Origin: Rhodococcus sp. 1168
Lineage (GTDB): Bacteria > Actinomycetota > Actinomycetes > Mycobacteriales > Mycobacteriaceae
Direction of reading: 5' to 3'
Assembly: GCF_002091955.1 (NCBI RefSeq)
Contig: NZ_MKKY01000038.1
Span: 1 to 55,403 of the forward strand
DNA: 55,403 nucleotides
This document shows, piece by piece, positions 27,544 to 36,072 of this stretch (its first letter is position 1; the number at the start of each line of letters is the position of its first letter). Position numbers and translations under genes: made by a program. The notes below the pieces were generated by a model. That model worked only from the letters and a program-made list of their open reading frames with translations, made no database searches and was not told where the DNA came from.

Positions 27544-27559
27544 TTACTGAGGGGGATCG

Positions 27560-28099
27560 ATGAGTACTGACATTGCCGGCAAAAATTCGGCATTCGCTGC
27601 GCGAGTACAAGCTCGAGCGAGGAGTGCGGCTCCACCCCGGCCTGATGCACGATCGATTGCGGTCGCCACCGCAACGAGTGCGCTGGCGCTGCTGGCGCTG
27701 GCCGGCCTCACTGAGCTGACTGCGGAGCCATTCCTGATCCCGCCACTCGCGGCGAGTGTGGCGCTTGTGGCGGGTGCACCGAAACTTCCGCTGGCGCAGC
27801 CGAGAAACGTGATCGGCGGCCAGGGCCTCTCCGCTCTCGTAGGCGTCCTTGTCGGCTATGTCTTCGGGAACGCACTGTGGGCTGCTGCTCTGGCCGGGGC
27901 GTTGGCGCTTTGCGCGATGCTTGTAGCGCGGATGGCGCACTCGCCGGCTGCGGCGACCGCAGCCATCGGGACGACAGGAACGGCAGTGGCGGGGTGGCAG
28001 TTCGTTGTCCTCGCAGCTGTGTCGGCGGTAGTTTTGGTCATCGTGGGTGTGGTCGGTCACCGCCTGAACCGAACTGCCTACCCTGCCTACCTTTGGTGA
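27560..28099 (+). CDS. HPP-family membrane protein
   Basis: A 179-residue protein with four to five hydrophobic helices. The HPP-family features are readable: EPFLIPPLAASVALVAGAPK, then LPLAQPRNVIGGQGLSALVG, and AHSPAAATAAIGTTG with the conserved proline-alanine segment. A basic, probably cytosolic N-terminus of about 30 residues precedes the first helix. HPP proteins in plants and cyanobacteria transport nitrite; bacterial roles are unclear. It is divergent from the CGNR regulator. Confidence 0.82.
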   Translation: MSTDIAGKNSAFAARVQARARSAAPPRPDARSIAVATATSALALLALAGLTELTAEPFLIPPLAASVALVAGAPKLPLAQPRNVIGGQGLSALVGVLVGYVFGNALWAAALAGALALCAMLVARMAHSPAAATAAIGTTGTAVAGWQFVVLAAVSAVVLVIVGVVGHRLNRTAYPAYLW

Positions 28100-28312
28100 T
28101 GTTGGGGCTGCAATGACGCCCAATTGTGCCGCTGCCACAACCGATCGTTATCTTTTTTCGGTCAGTTCAAATTTGCCCTAGCTGTGGGTTTGCCCCTTGG
28201 ACAATGGTTTCGATGCCAGGTCGACGCCGCATATCGTCGCTGGTTTCTTCGTCGCAATGAACCAGTCTTCGGGGGTCTGCCGATTGTCTGGTCGACCCTG
28301 AAGCCCAACGAT
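28100..28312. other. Intergenic stretch without a supported gene
   Basis: No recognisable gene on either strand. It lies between the HPP gene and the 3' end of the hydrolase remnant, and is likely decayed sequence. Confidence 0.4.
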
Positions 28313-28551
28313 TCAGGAGGCTTGCCGCGGTTGTCGACGAGCCACCCTGCTCAGGTGGGCGCGCAGGGCGCTGGCAACGATCCCGGGATCTCGAGCATCG
28401 GAATGTGGCCGACGCCTTGCAGGGCGACCTCCTCGACATGATCGGGCAGTTCGTCGATCAGTCGCTGCACGCACTTTTCCCTGGTGAGGAAGGTGTCGAA
28501 CTCGGACTGGATCAGCGAGAGCACTACAGTCCTCGGGTCCAGAGGTTCCAC
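28313..28551 (-). pseudogene. Alpha/beta hydrolase remnant (C-terminal part)
   Basis: One frame reads FDTFLTREKCVQRLIDELPD, then VALQGVGHIPMLE, the histidine region that ends alpha/beta hydrolases. Another frame continues DPGIVASALRAHLSR to a stop. Adding a single G after CTCGAG (about 28393) joins them as HIPMLEDPGIVA. The N-terminal domain with the nucleophile is absent, so it is both truncated and frameshifted. It abuts the tmsB stop codon. Confidence 0.75.
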
Positions 28552-28572
28552 TCACCTGTCTACGGAAGCCGC

Positions 28573-29889
28573 CTAGGCATCCCACCAGGGTCGCAGTGGG
28601 AGACCGGCTTCACCCTTGGGTCCGAGCTTGACGCCCAGAACCTGGTGCAGCTGAACGACATTGCGTTCGAATCCCAGACGTGAACCGGCCATGTAGAGGC
28701 CCCAGATGCGGGCGGTTCCTTCGCCGGCTTCGGCGACGCACGCGTCCCAGTTGTCGACGAGATTGCGGCACCACGCGGCCAGCGTGAGGGCATAGTGCTC
28801 GCGGAGGTTCTCCTCGTGCCGCACCTCGAGGCCGACATCCTGCATCTCGCTGATGATGCGCCCCGAGCCGGTCAGCTCACCGTCCGGGAAGACGTACCTG
28901 TCGATGAAGGATCCAGCTTTGGCGTGGCTTCGATTGTCGGGGCGGGTGATGCTGTGGTTGAGCACCAGGCCACCGTCGCGCAACTTCGACTGGATGAAGC
29001 CGAAATACGCTGGATAGTTGCTCACCCCGATGTGCTCGGTGAGGCCGATCGACGACACCGCATCGAAACCGGTTTCGGCGATGTCACGGTAGTCGGAGAA
29101 GCGAACCTCGGCGAGTTCGGAGAGCCCTTCGTCGGCAATGGCCTTCTGCGCCCATTCTGCCTGTTCGCGTGAAAGAGTCGCGCCGATGACCTTGACACCA
29201 CGTCGTGCGGCATAGCGGACCATCGATCCCCAACCGCAACCGATATCGAGCAGTCGGTCGCCTTCTTTCAATCCGAGTTTTTCGAACACCAGGCGGTACT
29301 TGTTCTCCTGTGCCTCCTCGAGGGACTGCTCCGGTGAGGTGTATGCGGCACAGGTGTAAGTCATCGATTCCCCGAGTACGTACTCGTAGAACGTATTCGA
29401 CACGTCGTAGTGGTGCGAGATCGACTCGGCGTCACGAGTCTTGGAGTGGCGCAAGCCCTCCGCGATTCGACGCCACCGCGGAATCGCCTCCTGTGGCGGC
29501 GGAGCAATGGGACGCAACAGGTCCCAGCCGAGAGAGCGGGTGATCGTGGCGAGAGTGAGGGCGGACGGCCTGCGGAAGTGCAGCTCGTCTCCCATCACGC
29601 GCAACAAATCGTAGGGGTCGCCCGGATGGACACCCTCCGGCTCGAGGTCGCCGGATACGTAGGCGCGTGCCATGCCGAGGTCGCCCGGGGCGGTCGCCAA
29701 GTAGGTGGTGCCACGCGGACTCTTGAGCTTGAGTCCGAGCTTGGCATCTTCCGGGCCGGCGGCGCTGCCGTCGTAAGCGCTGAAACGGAGGGGGATGTTT
29801 CCGTCGGAAAGCAGCTCGAGAATCTCCGAGATGGTGAGCTTGTGGGTGCGGCTCGTGGCACTACTGGTGGATTCTTTCAACGTTGTCAT
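28573..29889 (-). CDS. tmsB: SAM-dependent fatty-acyl phospholipid methyltransferase (TmsB/BfaB, CFA-synthase family)
   Basis: A 438-residue enzyme of the cyclopropane-fatty-acid synthase family, orthologous in position and type to Mtb Rv3720. The SAM site is LLDIGCGWGSMVRYAARRG, with VKVIGATLSREQAEWA next and the GLTEHIGVSNYPAYF segment typical of the family. In the tms/bfa system the methyltransferase adds a methyl group to C10 of oleoyl chains to give a 10-methylene acid, which the partner reductase saturates to 10-methylstearate (tuberculostearate). The ATG overlaps the tmsA stop by four bases (ATGA). Confidence 0.87.
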   Translation of the reverse strand: MTTLKESTSSATSRTHKLTISEILELLSDGNIPLRFSAYDGSAAGPEDAKLGLKLKSPRGTTYLATAPGDLGMARAYVSGDLEPEGVHPGDPYDLLRVMGDELHFRRPSALTLATITRSLGWDLLRPIAPPPQEAIPRWRRIAEGLRHSKTRDAESISHHYDVSNTFYEYVLGESMTYTCAAYTSPEQSLEEAQENKYRLVFEKLGLKEGDRLLDIGCGWGSMVRYAARRGVKVIGATLSREQAEWAQKAIADEGLSELAEVRFSDYRDIAETGFDAVSSIGLTEHIGVSNYPAYFGFIQSKLRDGGLVLNHSITRPDNRSHAKAGSFIDRYVFPDGELTGSGRIISEMQDVGLEVRHEENLREHYALTLAAWCRNLVDNWDACVAEAGEGTARIWGLYMAGSRLGFERNVVQLHQVLGVKLGPKGEAGLPLRPWWDA

Positions 29890-31334
29890 TTTCCTTGCAC
29901 CGCTTTCGAGTACATGTCCAACAGACGTGACTTCGGATCGTACTTTTTCTTCAGTTCTTCGAATTTTTCGCCGCCGTACAACGCGGCAAACTCTTCCTCG
30001 GTGTAGTAAGCATCCGAGTAGAGCGATTTATGCCCATCGAAGTCGGTGACCTTGTGTTCGATGGCACGATTGGTGGCACCTTCCGGTTGGCCGGGAACGA
30101 TGGGGACCGACGACCAGAAGCCGATGTTGACGTAGGTCTTGTCGGGCTCGAGGGGATACAACGGCCATGGTCGGACAGGGTCGGCGCCGTCAGGTGACGG
30201 ATCGCGAAGGCGCAATGGGCACAACCACAATGGCTCGATGGGGATTTCGTCGAGGAACCAGCGCAGAAATGGGGCCGTGTTCTCGATGGGAACCTCGATG
30301 TCCTGAACAACGCGCTCTCGCAGTGGATTTCCTTTGCGGGCCTCGAGACGATCGGCGATGTCGTATTTGCGGTCGAGGCCGATGAGCTTCCAGTAGAAGC
30401 TGGAGCGTCGATACTTCTTCGGCCATAGGCGTCGAATTTTCGGGTTCTGGGTGCCGAAAGCGCGTGAGCACCAGAACCAGTCGGTATCCCACCGCCACAG
30501 GTAATCGTGAATCGTCAGTCGATCGGTCTTCGGCTTGCGGCCGTCGTGCTGGATCGAGCGGTAGAAGATGTCGGGTCCGGCGTGGTACTCGCTGACCGGG
30601 CCGGGCTCGGCTGTTTGGACACCTAGTGTCAGGTAGCTTTCGTCGGCGGAGAACACGACGCCGTCGAGGTAGTGGACTTCGATCCCGTCGTACGTACGCT
30701 CGGAAACGATGGTGTCCATCGTCGACTGCATCGTGTCGAGGTCGTGAAAGCGCACGTGGCGGAGAGCGACGAACGGCTTTACCGGTTCGAGTTGAATTTT
30801 CAGCCGGGTCGAGTATCCGAGTGTGCCGTACGAGTTGGGAAAGCCGCGGAACAGTTCGGCGTTCTCGCCGTCCGGCGTCGCGGTGACGATCTCGCCGTTG
30901 CCGGTGAGGACGTCGATCTCGAGTACGGATTCGTGTGGAAGTCCGTTGCGGAACGAGGTGCTCTCGATTCCGAGGCCCGTGACGGCACCGCCGAGCGTGA
31001 TGGTTTTCAGCTGGGGGACGACGAGCGGGGCCAAGCCGTACGGCAGCGTCGCGTCGACCAGATCTTCGTAGGTGCACATTCCGGCCACATCGGCTGTCCG
31101 ATCGGCGGAGTTCACCGTGATGACACTGGTAAGCCCCGATACATCGAGTCCGGGGGCGGTCGAGCCCGCTCGTGCTCGAAAGAGATTCGAGGTTTTCTTC
31201 GCCAGACGCACCGTCGCGCCGCCGGGGATTGCTCGGTAGCTTGCAAGTAGTGCGTCGACGCCGGTGCGATACGCGGCGAATCCGATCTCTCGAGGTTCGG
31301 GTCGTCGTCTCGTCAGCACGTTCACGGAAGCCAC
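29886..31334 (-). CDS. tmsA: FAD-binding oxidoreductase of 10-methyl fatty acid synthesis (TmsA/BfaA)
   Basis: A 482-residue flavoprotein of the FAD_binding_4 (VAO-like) family, matching Mtb Rv3719. The PP-loop region LVVPQLKTITLGGAVTGLGI (residues about 100-120) binds FAD, followed by SFRNGLPHESVLEIDVLTGN. The C-terminus is a substrate lobe. It is expected to reduce the 10-methylene chain made by TmsB, with an NAD(P)H-derived hydride. It is the first gene of the pair; the start at 31334 is a GTG. The assignment to this pathway rests on the conserved pair. Confidence 0.83.
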   Translation of the reverse strand: MASVNVLTRRRPEPREIGFAAYRTGVDALLASYRAIPGGATVRLAKKTSNLFRARAGSTAPGLDVSGLTSVITVNSADRTADVAGMCTYEDLVDATLPYGLAPLVVPQLKTITLGGAVTGLGIESTSFRNGLPHESVLEIDVLTGNGEIVTATPDGENAELFRGFPNSYGTLGYSTRLKIQLEPVKPFVALRHVRFHDLDTMQSTMDTIVSERTYDGIEVHYLDGVVFSADESYLTLGVQTAEPGPVSEYHAGPDIFYRSIQHDGRKPKTDRLTIHDYLWRWDTDWFWCSRAFGTQNPKIRRLWPKKYRRSSFYWKLIGLDRKYDIADRLEARKGNPLRERVVQDIEVPIENTAPFLRWFLDEIPIEPLWLCPLRLRDPSPDGADPVRPWPLYPLEPDKTYVNIGFWSSVPIVPGQPEGATNRAIEHKVTDFDGHKSLYSDAYYTEEEFAALYGGEKFEELKKKYDPKSRLLDMYSKAVQGK

Positions 31335-31615
31335 AGTGTGACGCTATCTCGACTGCACGTCGAGGGCCACCGAGAATTCGCCTTCATGCGCAGAACTTCA
31401 CGTAAATGTTGCTCGAAAGCGCCGTCCGAACCGGACGAATCGGTCAAATGATCGCGTCTTGCATGTCTTTTGCACGGCTAAATAAAAGTTGGTGAACCCT
31501 GTCACATCGCTGCACACCGCTGGGTCGGCCCTGCGCCGAGGGTGGGGAGGATGGTGCTTTGTCGAGCGGGGCGCGGCTAGGCTGAGATGTGTAACCGAAC
31601 CGAGAGGACTCCACA
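31335..31615. other. Divergent intergenic region tmsA / ybaB
   Basis: No gene supported. It must hold the promoters of tmsA (leftward) and ybaB-recR (rightward). The A/T-rich piece near 31480-31495 (CTAAATAAAAG) is a plausible promoter element. The Rv3717/Rv3718-type genes that occupy this position in Mtb are absent. Confidence 0.5.
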
Positions 31616-31954
31616 GTGCAACCCGGTGAGCAGCCCGACATCGCGTCGATCATGCAGCAGGCGCAGCAAATGCAGCAGCAACTGATGGCCGCACAAGCCC
31701 AGATCGCGGAGATCGAGGTGAACGGGCAGGCGGGCGGAGGATTGGTCACGGCAACGGTGAAGGGCACAGGCGAACTCGTCGGCCTGACGATCGACCCGAA
31801 GGTCGTGGACCCGGACGACGTCGAAACACTGCAGGATCTGATCATCGGTGCGATCGCCGACGCTTCGAAATCCGCCCAGACCGTAGCGGCGGACAAGCTC
31901 GGTCCGCTCACCGGTGGCCTCGGCGGCGGTTCGCTCGGCCTGCCCGGCTTCTGA
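31616..31954 (+). CDS. ybaB: YbaB/EbfC nucleoid-associated protein
   Basis: A 112-residue protein with a long Gln-rich N-terminal helix ([20 protein letters not shown]) and a beta core with [18 protein letters not shown], typical of the YbaB family. It binds DNA as a dimer and is nearly always beside recR. The GTG start at 31616 follows GAGAGGA. The C-terminus is Gly-rich. Ten bases separate its stop from recR, so the two are an operon, as in Mtb Rv3716c-Rv3715c. Confidence 0.95.
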   Translation: MQPGEQPDIASIMQQAQQMQQQLMAAQAQIAEIEVNGQAGGGLVTATVKGTGELVGLTIDPKVVDPDDVETLQDLIIGAIADASKSAQTVAADKLGPLTGGLGGGSLGLPGF

Positions 31955-31964
31955 GGACCGACAC

Positions 31965-32573
31965 GTGTACGAAGGTCCTGTTCAGGATCTGATCGACGAA
32001 CTCGGAAAACTTCCAGGTGTCGGACCCAAGAGCGCTCAGCGCATCGCGTTTCATCTGCTGGGCGTGGAACCGCCCGACATCGACCGGCTCTTGAAGGCAC
32101 TCCAACGGGTCCGTGACGGCGTCCAGTTCTGCACGGTGTGTGGCACTGTCTCCGACAAAGAACTATGTCGAATCTGTGCCGATCCACGACGTGATCGCAG
32201 CATCATCTGCGTCGTCGAAGAGCCCAAAGATGTTCAGGCGGTGGAAAGAACGCGGGAGTTCAAAGGCCGTTACCACGTCCTGGGGGGCGCCCTCGATCCT
32301 TTGAACGGCATCGGACCTGACCAACTGCGCATTCGAGAGTTGTTGGTGCGCATAGGAAATCAGGACGACGGCGTGGATGTGTCCGAGGTGATCATCGCCA
32401 CGGATCCGAATACCGAGGGTGAGGCAACCTCGACGTATCTGGCCAGGACGATGCGCGACTTCCCAGGGCTGTCGATCACCCGATTGGCCTCGGGGCTGCC
32501 GATGGGTGGGGATCTCGAGTTTGCGGACGAACTCACCCTGGGTCGGGCACTGACGGGGCGTCGGGTGCTCTGA
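31965..32573 (+). CDS. recR: Recombination mediator RecR
   Basis: A 202-residue protein of normal length. The helix-hairpin-helix [20 protein letters not shown] is at residues about 12-35, the four-cysteine zinc finger is [17 protein letters not shown], and the Toprim domain has [15 protein letters not shown] and [20 protein letters not shown]. It loads RecA at gaps and replication forks with RecO. The GTG at 31965 (VYEGPVQDL) is chosen; upstream in-frame codons lie inside ybaB. Confidence 0.96.
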   Translation: MYEGPVQDLIDELGKLPGVGPKSAQRIAFHLLGVEPPDIDRLLKALQRVRDGVQFCTVCGTVSDKELCRICADPRRDRSIICVVEEPKDVQAVERTREFKGRYHVLGGALDPLNGIGPDQLRIRELLVRIGNQDDGVDVSEVIIATDPNTEGEATSTYLARTMRDFPGLSITRLASGLPMGGDLEFADELTLGRALTGRRVL

Positions 32574-32624
32574 CCTGATCAGCGCGTTCGCTTCCATCGG
32601 CCTCGGCAAGTTGCGTGCGAGACC

Positions 32625-33335
32625 CTAGCGGCTGAGCCGCTCCTTCCTCAGTTGGGTGACCTCGTGGAGGTCGAGCGGCGCCAGCGGCGATCCGAGCGCA
32701 CGTTCGAGGAGGTAGTCCGCCAACTCGGGATTGCGCGCGAGTACCGGTCCGTGCATGTACGTCCCGATCACCGAACCCTGTACGACGCCTTCTCGTCCGT
32801 CACCGACACCGTTGCCGACGCCGTGCGTGACCTTCCCCAGTGGGGAGGCGTCGGCGCCGAGTGCCGTTCCACCACGGTGGTTTTCGAAACCGGTCAAATG
32901 CGCGCTGAGTCCGGAGAGCAAAGGCTCGGTGACAACCTCTCCGATCGACCGCGTCGCCTGTGGCTTGGTGGTGACGTCGAACAGTGACACGCCGTCGACG
33001 CGCTCGCCGGAGGAAGTTTCGTACCAGTGTCCGAGGACCTGAATGGCCGCGCAGATCGCGAGGACGGGAACGCCGCGTGCGGCCGCGTTCTGTAGTCCGG
33101 GGTATCGCCCGAGGTGACGCGTCGCCAATCGTTGCGCCGAGTCCTCGGCCCCGCCCAAGGTGTAGACGTCGAGCGAGGAGGGGACAGGGTCCTGCAGGGT
33201 GATGTGGACGACTTCGGCATCGATACCGCGCATGCGAAGACGCTGCCGGAGAATCAGCGCATTGCCGTTGTCTCCGTAGGTTCCCATGACGTCGGGCAGG
33301 ACGAGCCCGATCCGAACGGTGGACTCAGACATCAT
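32625..33335 (-). CDS. gatD: Lipid II isoglutaminyl synthase, glutaminase subunit
   Basis: A 236-residue class I glutamine amidotransferase (CobQ/CobB-like). The nucleophile is the cysteine of LAICAAIQVLG (residue 95) and a later histidine occurs in GTYMHGPVLARNPELAD. It supplies ammonia to MurT, which amidates the D-Glu alpha-carboxyl of lipid II to D-isoglutamine. Matches Mtb Rv3713 (formerly cobQ2). Its start overlaps the end of murT by 11 bases, so the subunits are co-translated. It is convergent with recR. Confidence 0.93.
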   Translation of the reverse strand: MMSESTVRIGLVLPDVMGTYGDNGNALILRQRLRMRGIDAEVVHITLQDPVPSSLDVYTLGGAEDSAQRLATRHLGRYPGLQNAAARGVPVLAICAAIQVLGHWYETSSGERVDGVSLFDVTTKPQATRSIGEVVTEPLLSGLSAHLTGFENHRGGTALGADASPLGKVTHGVGNGVGDGREGVVQGSVIGTYMHGPVLARNPELADYLLERALGSPLAPLDLHEVTQLRKERLSR

Positions 33336-34608
33336 GCACCTCGCGTGCGAGCGCGCGGCCGAGGTCGCGGAACGCGGTGTAATTGGCCAGCACTTCCACG
33401 CGTCCGGGCGGACAGGATGCGATGGCTTTCAGTGGATCGGTCACGGTCGTATGTGGGGAACCGGCGTAGAGCAGGCGCACACCGAGATCGGTGGCGCGTT
33501 CTCCGGAAGCGACGACGGTGACGTTCTCGAAGTGCTCGAAGCGTACGTCCCACAGCCAGGAGAGGTCTTCACCGTCGGGAACCTGACCGTTGACGGCGAT
33601 GACCAGCCCCTCCACGGTGGGGTCGATCATCGACATGGCTTCCTGCCATCCCGCAGGGTTCTTGGCGAGAAGCAGACGCACGGAATGAGATCCGTACTGG
33701 ACTGTCGAATAACGGCCGGCTACCTCGTCCACTCCCGATGCTGCGGCAACGGCGTCGACCGCGTTCGCCCCGAGAGTCACGGCAGCGGCGACGGCTTGAG
33801 CTGCGTTACCGCGGTTGGCTCTACCGGGCAGTGCCAGGGTCATCGGAATCTTCAGACTGTTGGGCCCGTACAGATTTTCGTCGTCGAGCCACCAGTCGGG
33901 TGTCGGGCGCTCGAAGGCCGCGCCGTTTCCGACGTCGCCGCCGGTGCTGTACCAGTGGTCGCCGTCCCAGACGATCGGTTCGCCGGTCCGCGGGCAGCTG
34001 ACGGAGTCTCCCGCCCAGCCGCCTCCAGCGGCCACCCATACGACGTTGGGGGCATCGAACGCGGCGGACGTGACGAGGACGTCATCACAGTTGGCAATGA
34101 CGACGGTCTCGGGGTGCCGTGCAAGGCCGGCGCGCAGCTTGCGCTCGATCATGTTGATCTCGCCGACGCGATCGAGCTGATCGCGGCTGAGGTTCAGCAG
34201 TACGACAGCTTCGGGGGACACTGCGTCGCACACGTGGGGGACGTGGAGTTCGTCTACTTCCAGCGCGGCGATCGGTGCATCGAGATGCGCGAACAGGGCC
34301 GCCACGATTCCGGCATCCATGTTGGCGCCGTCGGCCTGGGTGGCTACTTCTCCGAGGGGAGCTAGTGCCGCCGCGGTCATCCGCGTCGTCGTCGACTTTC
34401 CATTGGTACCCGTCACCACGACCGTGCGACGGCCGGAGCCGAGACCGGTCAGGATGTCGGGATCGATCTTGAGGGCGACGAGGCCGCCGATCATCGATCC
34501 CTTGCCCCGGCCCGCCTTGCGTGACGCCCATGTCGCAGCCTCGGCTGCTCGTAGTGCCAGCCTTCCGCGTGCACCTATCGCCGCTCTGCGCTCACCCGCT
34601 CGAACCAT
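33325..34608 (-). CDS. murT: Lipid II isoglutaminyl synthase, Mur ligase subunit
   Basis: A 427-residue Mur-ligase-like ATPase with P-loop VVVTGTNGKSTTTRM near residues 60-75, EVDELHVPHV, and a C-terminal DUF1727-type domain. It activates the D-Glu carboxyl of lipid II with ATP for amidation with GatD. The central insertion normally has a CxxC...CxxC zinc ribbon; here only one cysteine remains (SCPRTGEPIVW) and the second pair is replaced by WYSTGG, so the ribbon appears lost. The first residues MVRAGERRAAIG are plausible as the start. Matches Mtb Rv3712. Confidence 0.92.
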   Translation of the reverse strand: MVRAGERRAAIGARGRLALRAAEAATWASRKAGRGKGSMIGGLVALKIDPDILTGLGSGRRTVVVTGTNGKSTTTRMTAAALAPLGEVATQADGANMDAGIVAALFAHLDAPIAALEVDELHVPHVCDAVSPEAVVLLNLSRDQLDRVGEINMIERKLRAGLARHPETVVIANCDDVLVTSAAFDAPNVVWVAAGGGWAGDSVSCPRTGEPIVWDGDHWYSTGGDVGNGAAFERPTPDWWLDDENLYGPNSLKIPMTLALPGRANRGNAAQAVAAAVTLGANAVDAVAAASGVDEVAGRYSTVQYGSHSVRLLLAKNPAGWQEAMSMIDPTVEGLVIAVNGQVPDGEDLSWLWDVRFEHFENVTVVASGERATDLGVRLLYAGSPHTTVTDPLKAIASCPPGRVEVLANYTAFRDLGRALAREVHDV

Positions 34609-34677
34609 GCGCCGAGTCTGGCACAGACTGTCCGATGAACTCTCCTCGGAAGTTGCCTCGGACCGTTATCTTGATTT

Positions 34678-34691
34678 TGGAACATGTTCTA
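34678..34691. promoter_or_regulatory. KstR-type operator upstream of the isomerase-like gene
   Basis: TGGAACATGTTCTA fits the mycobacterial/rhodococcal KstR consensus TNNAACNNGTTNNA exactly. It sits inside a 20-bp near-palindrome (34675-34694; TTTTGGAACA and TGTTCTAAAA) and ends 24 bp before the start codon, where it could cover the promoter. Confidence 0.7.
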
Positions 34692-34715
34692 AAAACGACG
34701 AAGGGACTACTTTTC

Positions 34716-35093
34716 ATGGCTCCAACTGCCGAGGTCATCCGTAAGACGGTCGACGCATACGTCCAGGCCGTCGCGCACGGCACTGTCGACGACGTCTTGG
34801 CCTTGTACGCCGAGGGCGCCACGGTGGAAGATCCGGTCGGCACCGAGGTCAAGACCACCGAGGCCTCGATCAGGGAGTTCTATGCCGTGGTCGAACCGAT
34901 GGAGCAGACCGGAGAGGTGCTGACGGTGCGGATCGCGGCGAGCACCGCTGCGTTCCACTTCAAGCTGACAACCAAGTTCGGGGACAAGCTGCTCGAGATC
35001 TCGCCGATCGACGTGATGGAGTTCGACGACGAGGGCAAGATCACTTCGATGCGTGCAATCTGGGGTCAGGAAGACATGGTTCAGCTTCCCTGA
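34716..35093 (+). CDS. Ketosteroid-isomerase-like (SnoaL/NTF2-fold) protein
   Basis: A 125-residue NTF2-like protein. The sequence begins MAPTAEVIRKTVDAYVQAVA and contains YAEGATVEDPVGTEV with the Asp typical of steroid delta-isomerases, then AFHFKLTTKF and DVMEFDDEGKITSMRAIWG at the C-terminus. It probably moves a double bond in 3-keto-delta5 steroids; the site upstream for KstR, the cholesterol-catabolism repressor, supports this. The ATG at 34716 is chosen because GAAGGGAC is upstream and conservation starts there; a longer frame overlaps murT. Its end overlaps the convergent DMT transporter by 53 bases. Confidence 0.8.
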   Translation: MAPTAEVIRKTVDAYVQAVAHGTVDDVLALYAEGATVEDPVGTEVKTTEASIREFYAVVEPMEQTGEVLTVRIAASTAAFHFKLTTKFGDKLLEISPIDVMEFDDEGKITSMRAIWGQEDMVQLP

Positions 35094-36006
35094 ACCGAGG
35101 TCGATCACGCCCCGGGCTCATAGCTTCAGTCGTTCCCCGAGTTCCGGTCATTCCGCCGAGACAGCCACAGATGACGACAGCTGCTCCGATCAGAGACAAG
35201 GCACTCGGGGACTCGCCGAGGAAGATCCACGCTCCGGCGATGCCGACGACGGGGACGAGCAGGGAGAACGGTGCGATGACACCCGCGGGGTGGCGACTGA
35301 TCAGTACCGTCCAAAGACCCGATCCGGCGATCGTGCCCAGCAGCACGATGTAGGTGAGACCGGCGAGCGCCGGCCAACCCGACGAGCTGAACGACTCGCC
35401 GAGGGCATGCCACCCCGTGTATGGCCCTTCTATGGCAGCCGAGAGTGCAAGCATCGGAAGCGGCGGGACAACGCACATCCACAGCATCAGCCTCATCGGT
35501 TCGGTCGACCTGGCAAGCCTGTTGCCGAGGTTGCCGAATGCCCATCCGAGCCCGGCGAGCAACGTCAGTACGACGGGCAGCAACGACGCGGCCTGTGCTC
35601 GGTCCCAACCGATGAGGACCATACCCGCGACGGCGACGGTGATGCCCACTGTTCGGCGGCGACCGACGTGCTCATGAAGTAGCAGCGCGCCGAGGACGAT
35701 GGTGAACGGTGCCGAGGATTGCAGCACGAGGGAGGCGAGCCCCGTGGGCATCCCGGCGTTCATCGCTGCGAAAAGAAACGCGAACTGAAGAAATCCGAAG
35801 CCGAAACCGTAGAGCAGAAGCCAGGCGATCGGCACCTTCGGCGGACGAACGAACAGCAGGACCGGGATCGCGATGACAAAAAACCGAAGACCGGCGAAGA
35901 AGAACGGTGGGAAGTGATCGAGCCCGACCCGAATGGCAAGAAAGTTGAGCCCCCACAGCACCGCGACGGTGAGCCCGAGGAGCCGATCGCGGTTGTTCAC
36001 GGTCAC
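35041..36006 (-). CDS. EamA/DMT-family exporter
   Basis: A 321-residue membrane protein with about ten helices in two EamA repeats (VLWGLNFLAIRVGLDHFPPF near the start; LVPVVGIAGAWIFLGESPSA in the second). This family exports amino acids and metabolites by proton antiport. The last 35 residues are hydrophilic and run into the convergent isomerase gene. The start is a GTG at 36006. It is divergent from a LysR gene 66 bp away, the usual layout for a LysR-controlled exporter. Confidence 0.87.
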   Translation of the reverse strand: MTVNNRDRLLGLTVAVLWGLNFLAIRVGLDHFPPFFFAGLRFFVIAIPVLLFVRPPKVPIAWLLLYGFGFGFLQFAFLFAAMNAGMPTGLASLVLQSSAPFTIVLGALLLHEHVGRRRTVGITVAVAGMVLIGWDRAQAASLLPVVLTLLAGLGWAFGNLGNRLARSTEPMRLMLWMCVVPPLPMLALSAAIEGPYTGWHALGESFSSSGWPALAGLTYIVLLGTIAGSGLWTVLISRHPAGVIAPFSLLVPVVGIAGAWIFLGESPSALSLIGAAVVICGCLGGMTGTRGTTEAMSPGRDRPRFREAEPCLPDPRLHASK

Positions 36007-36072
36007 TATCCTGATCGGTAGAAAACATCAGCACAATCTAATATTTCCGCATAGATGATTAAGCTTTGCTTC

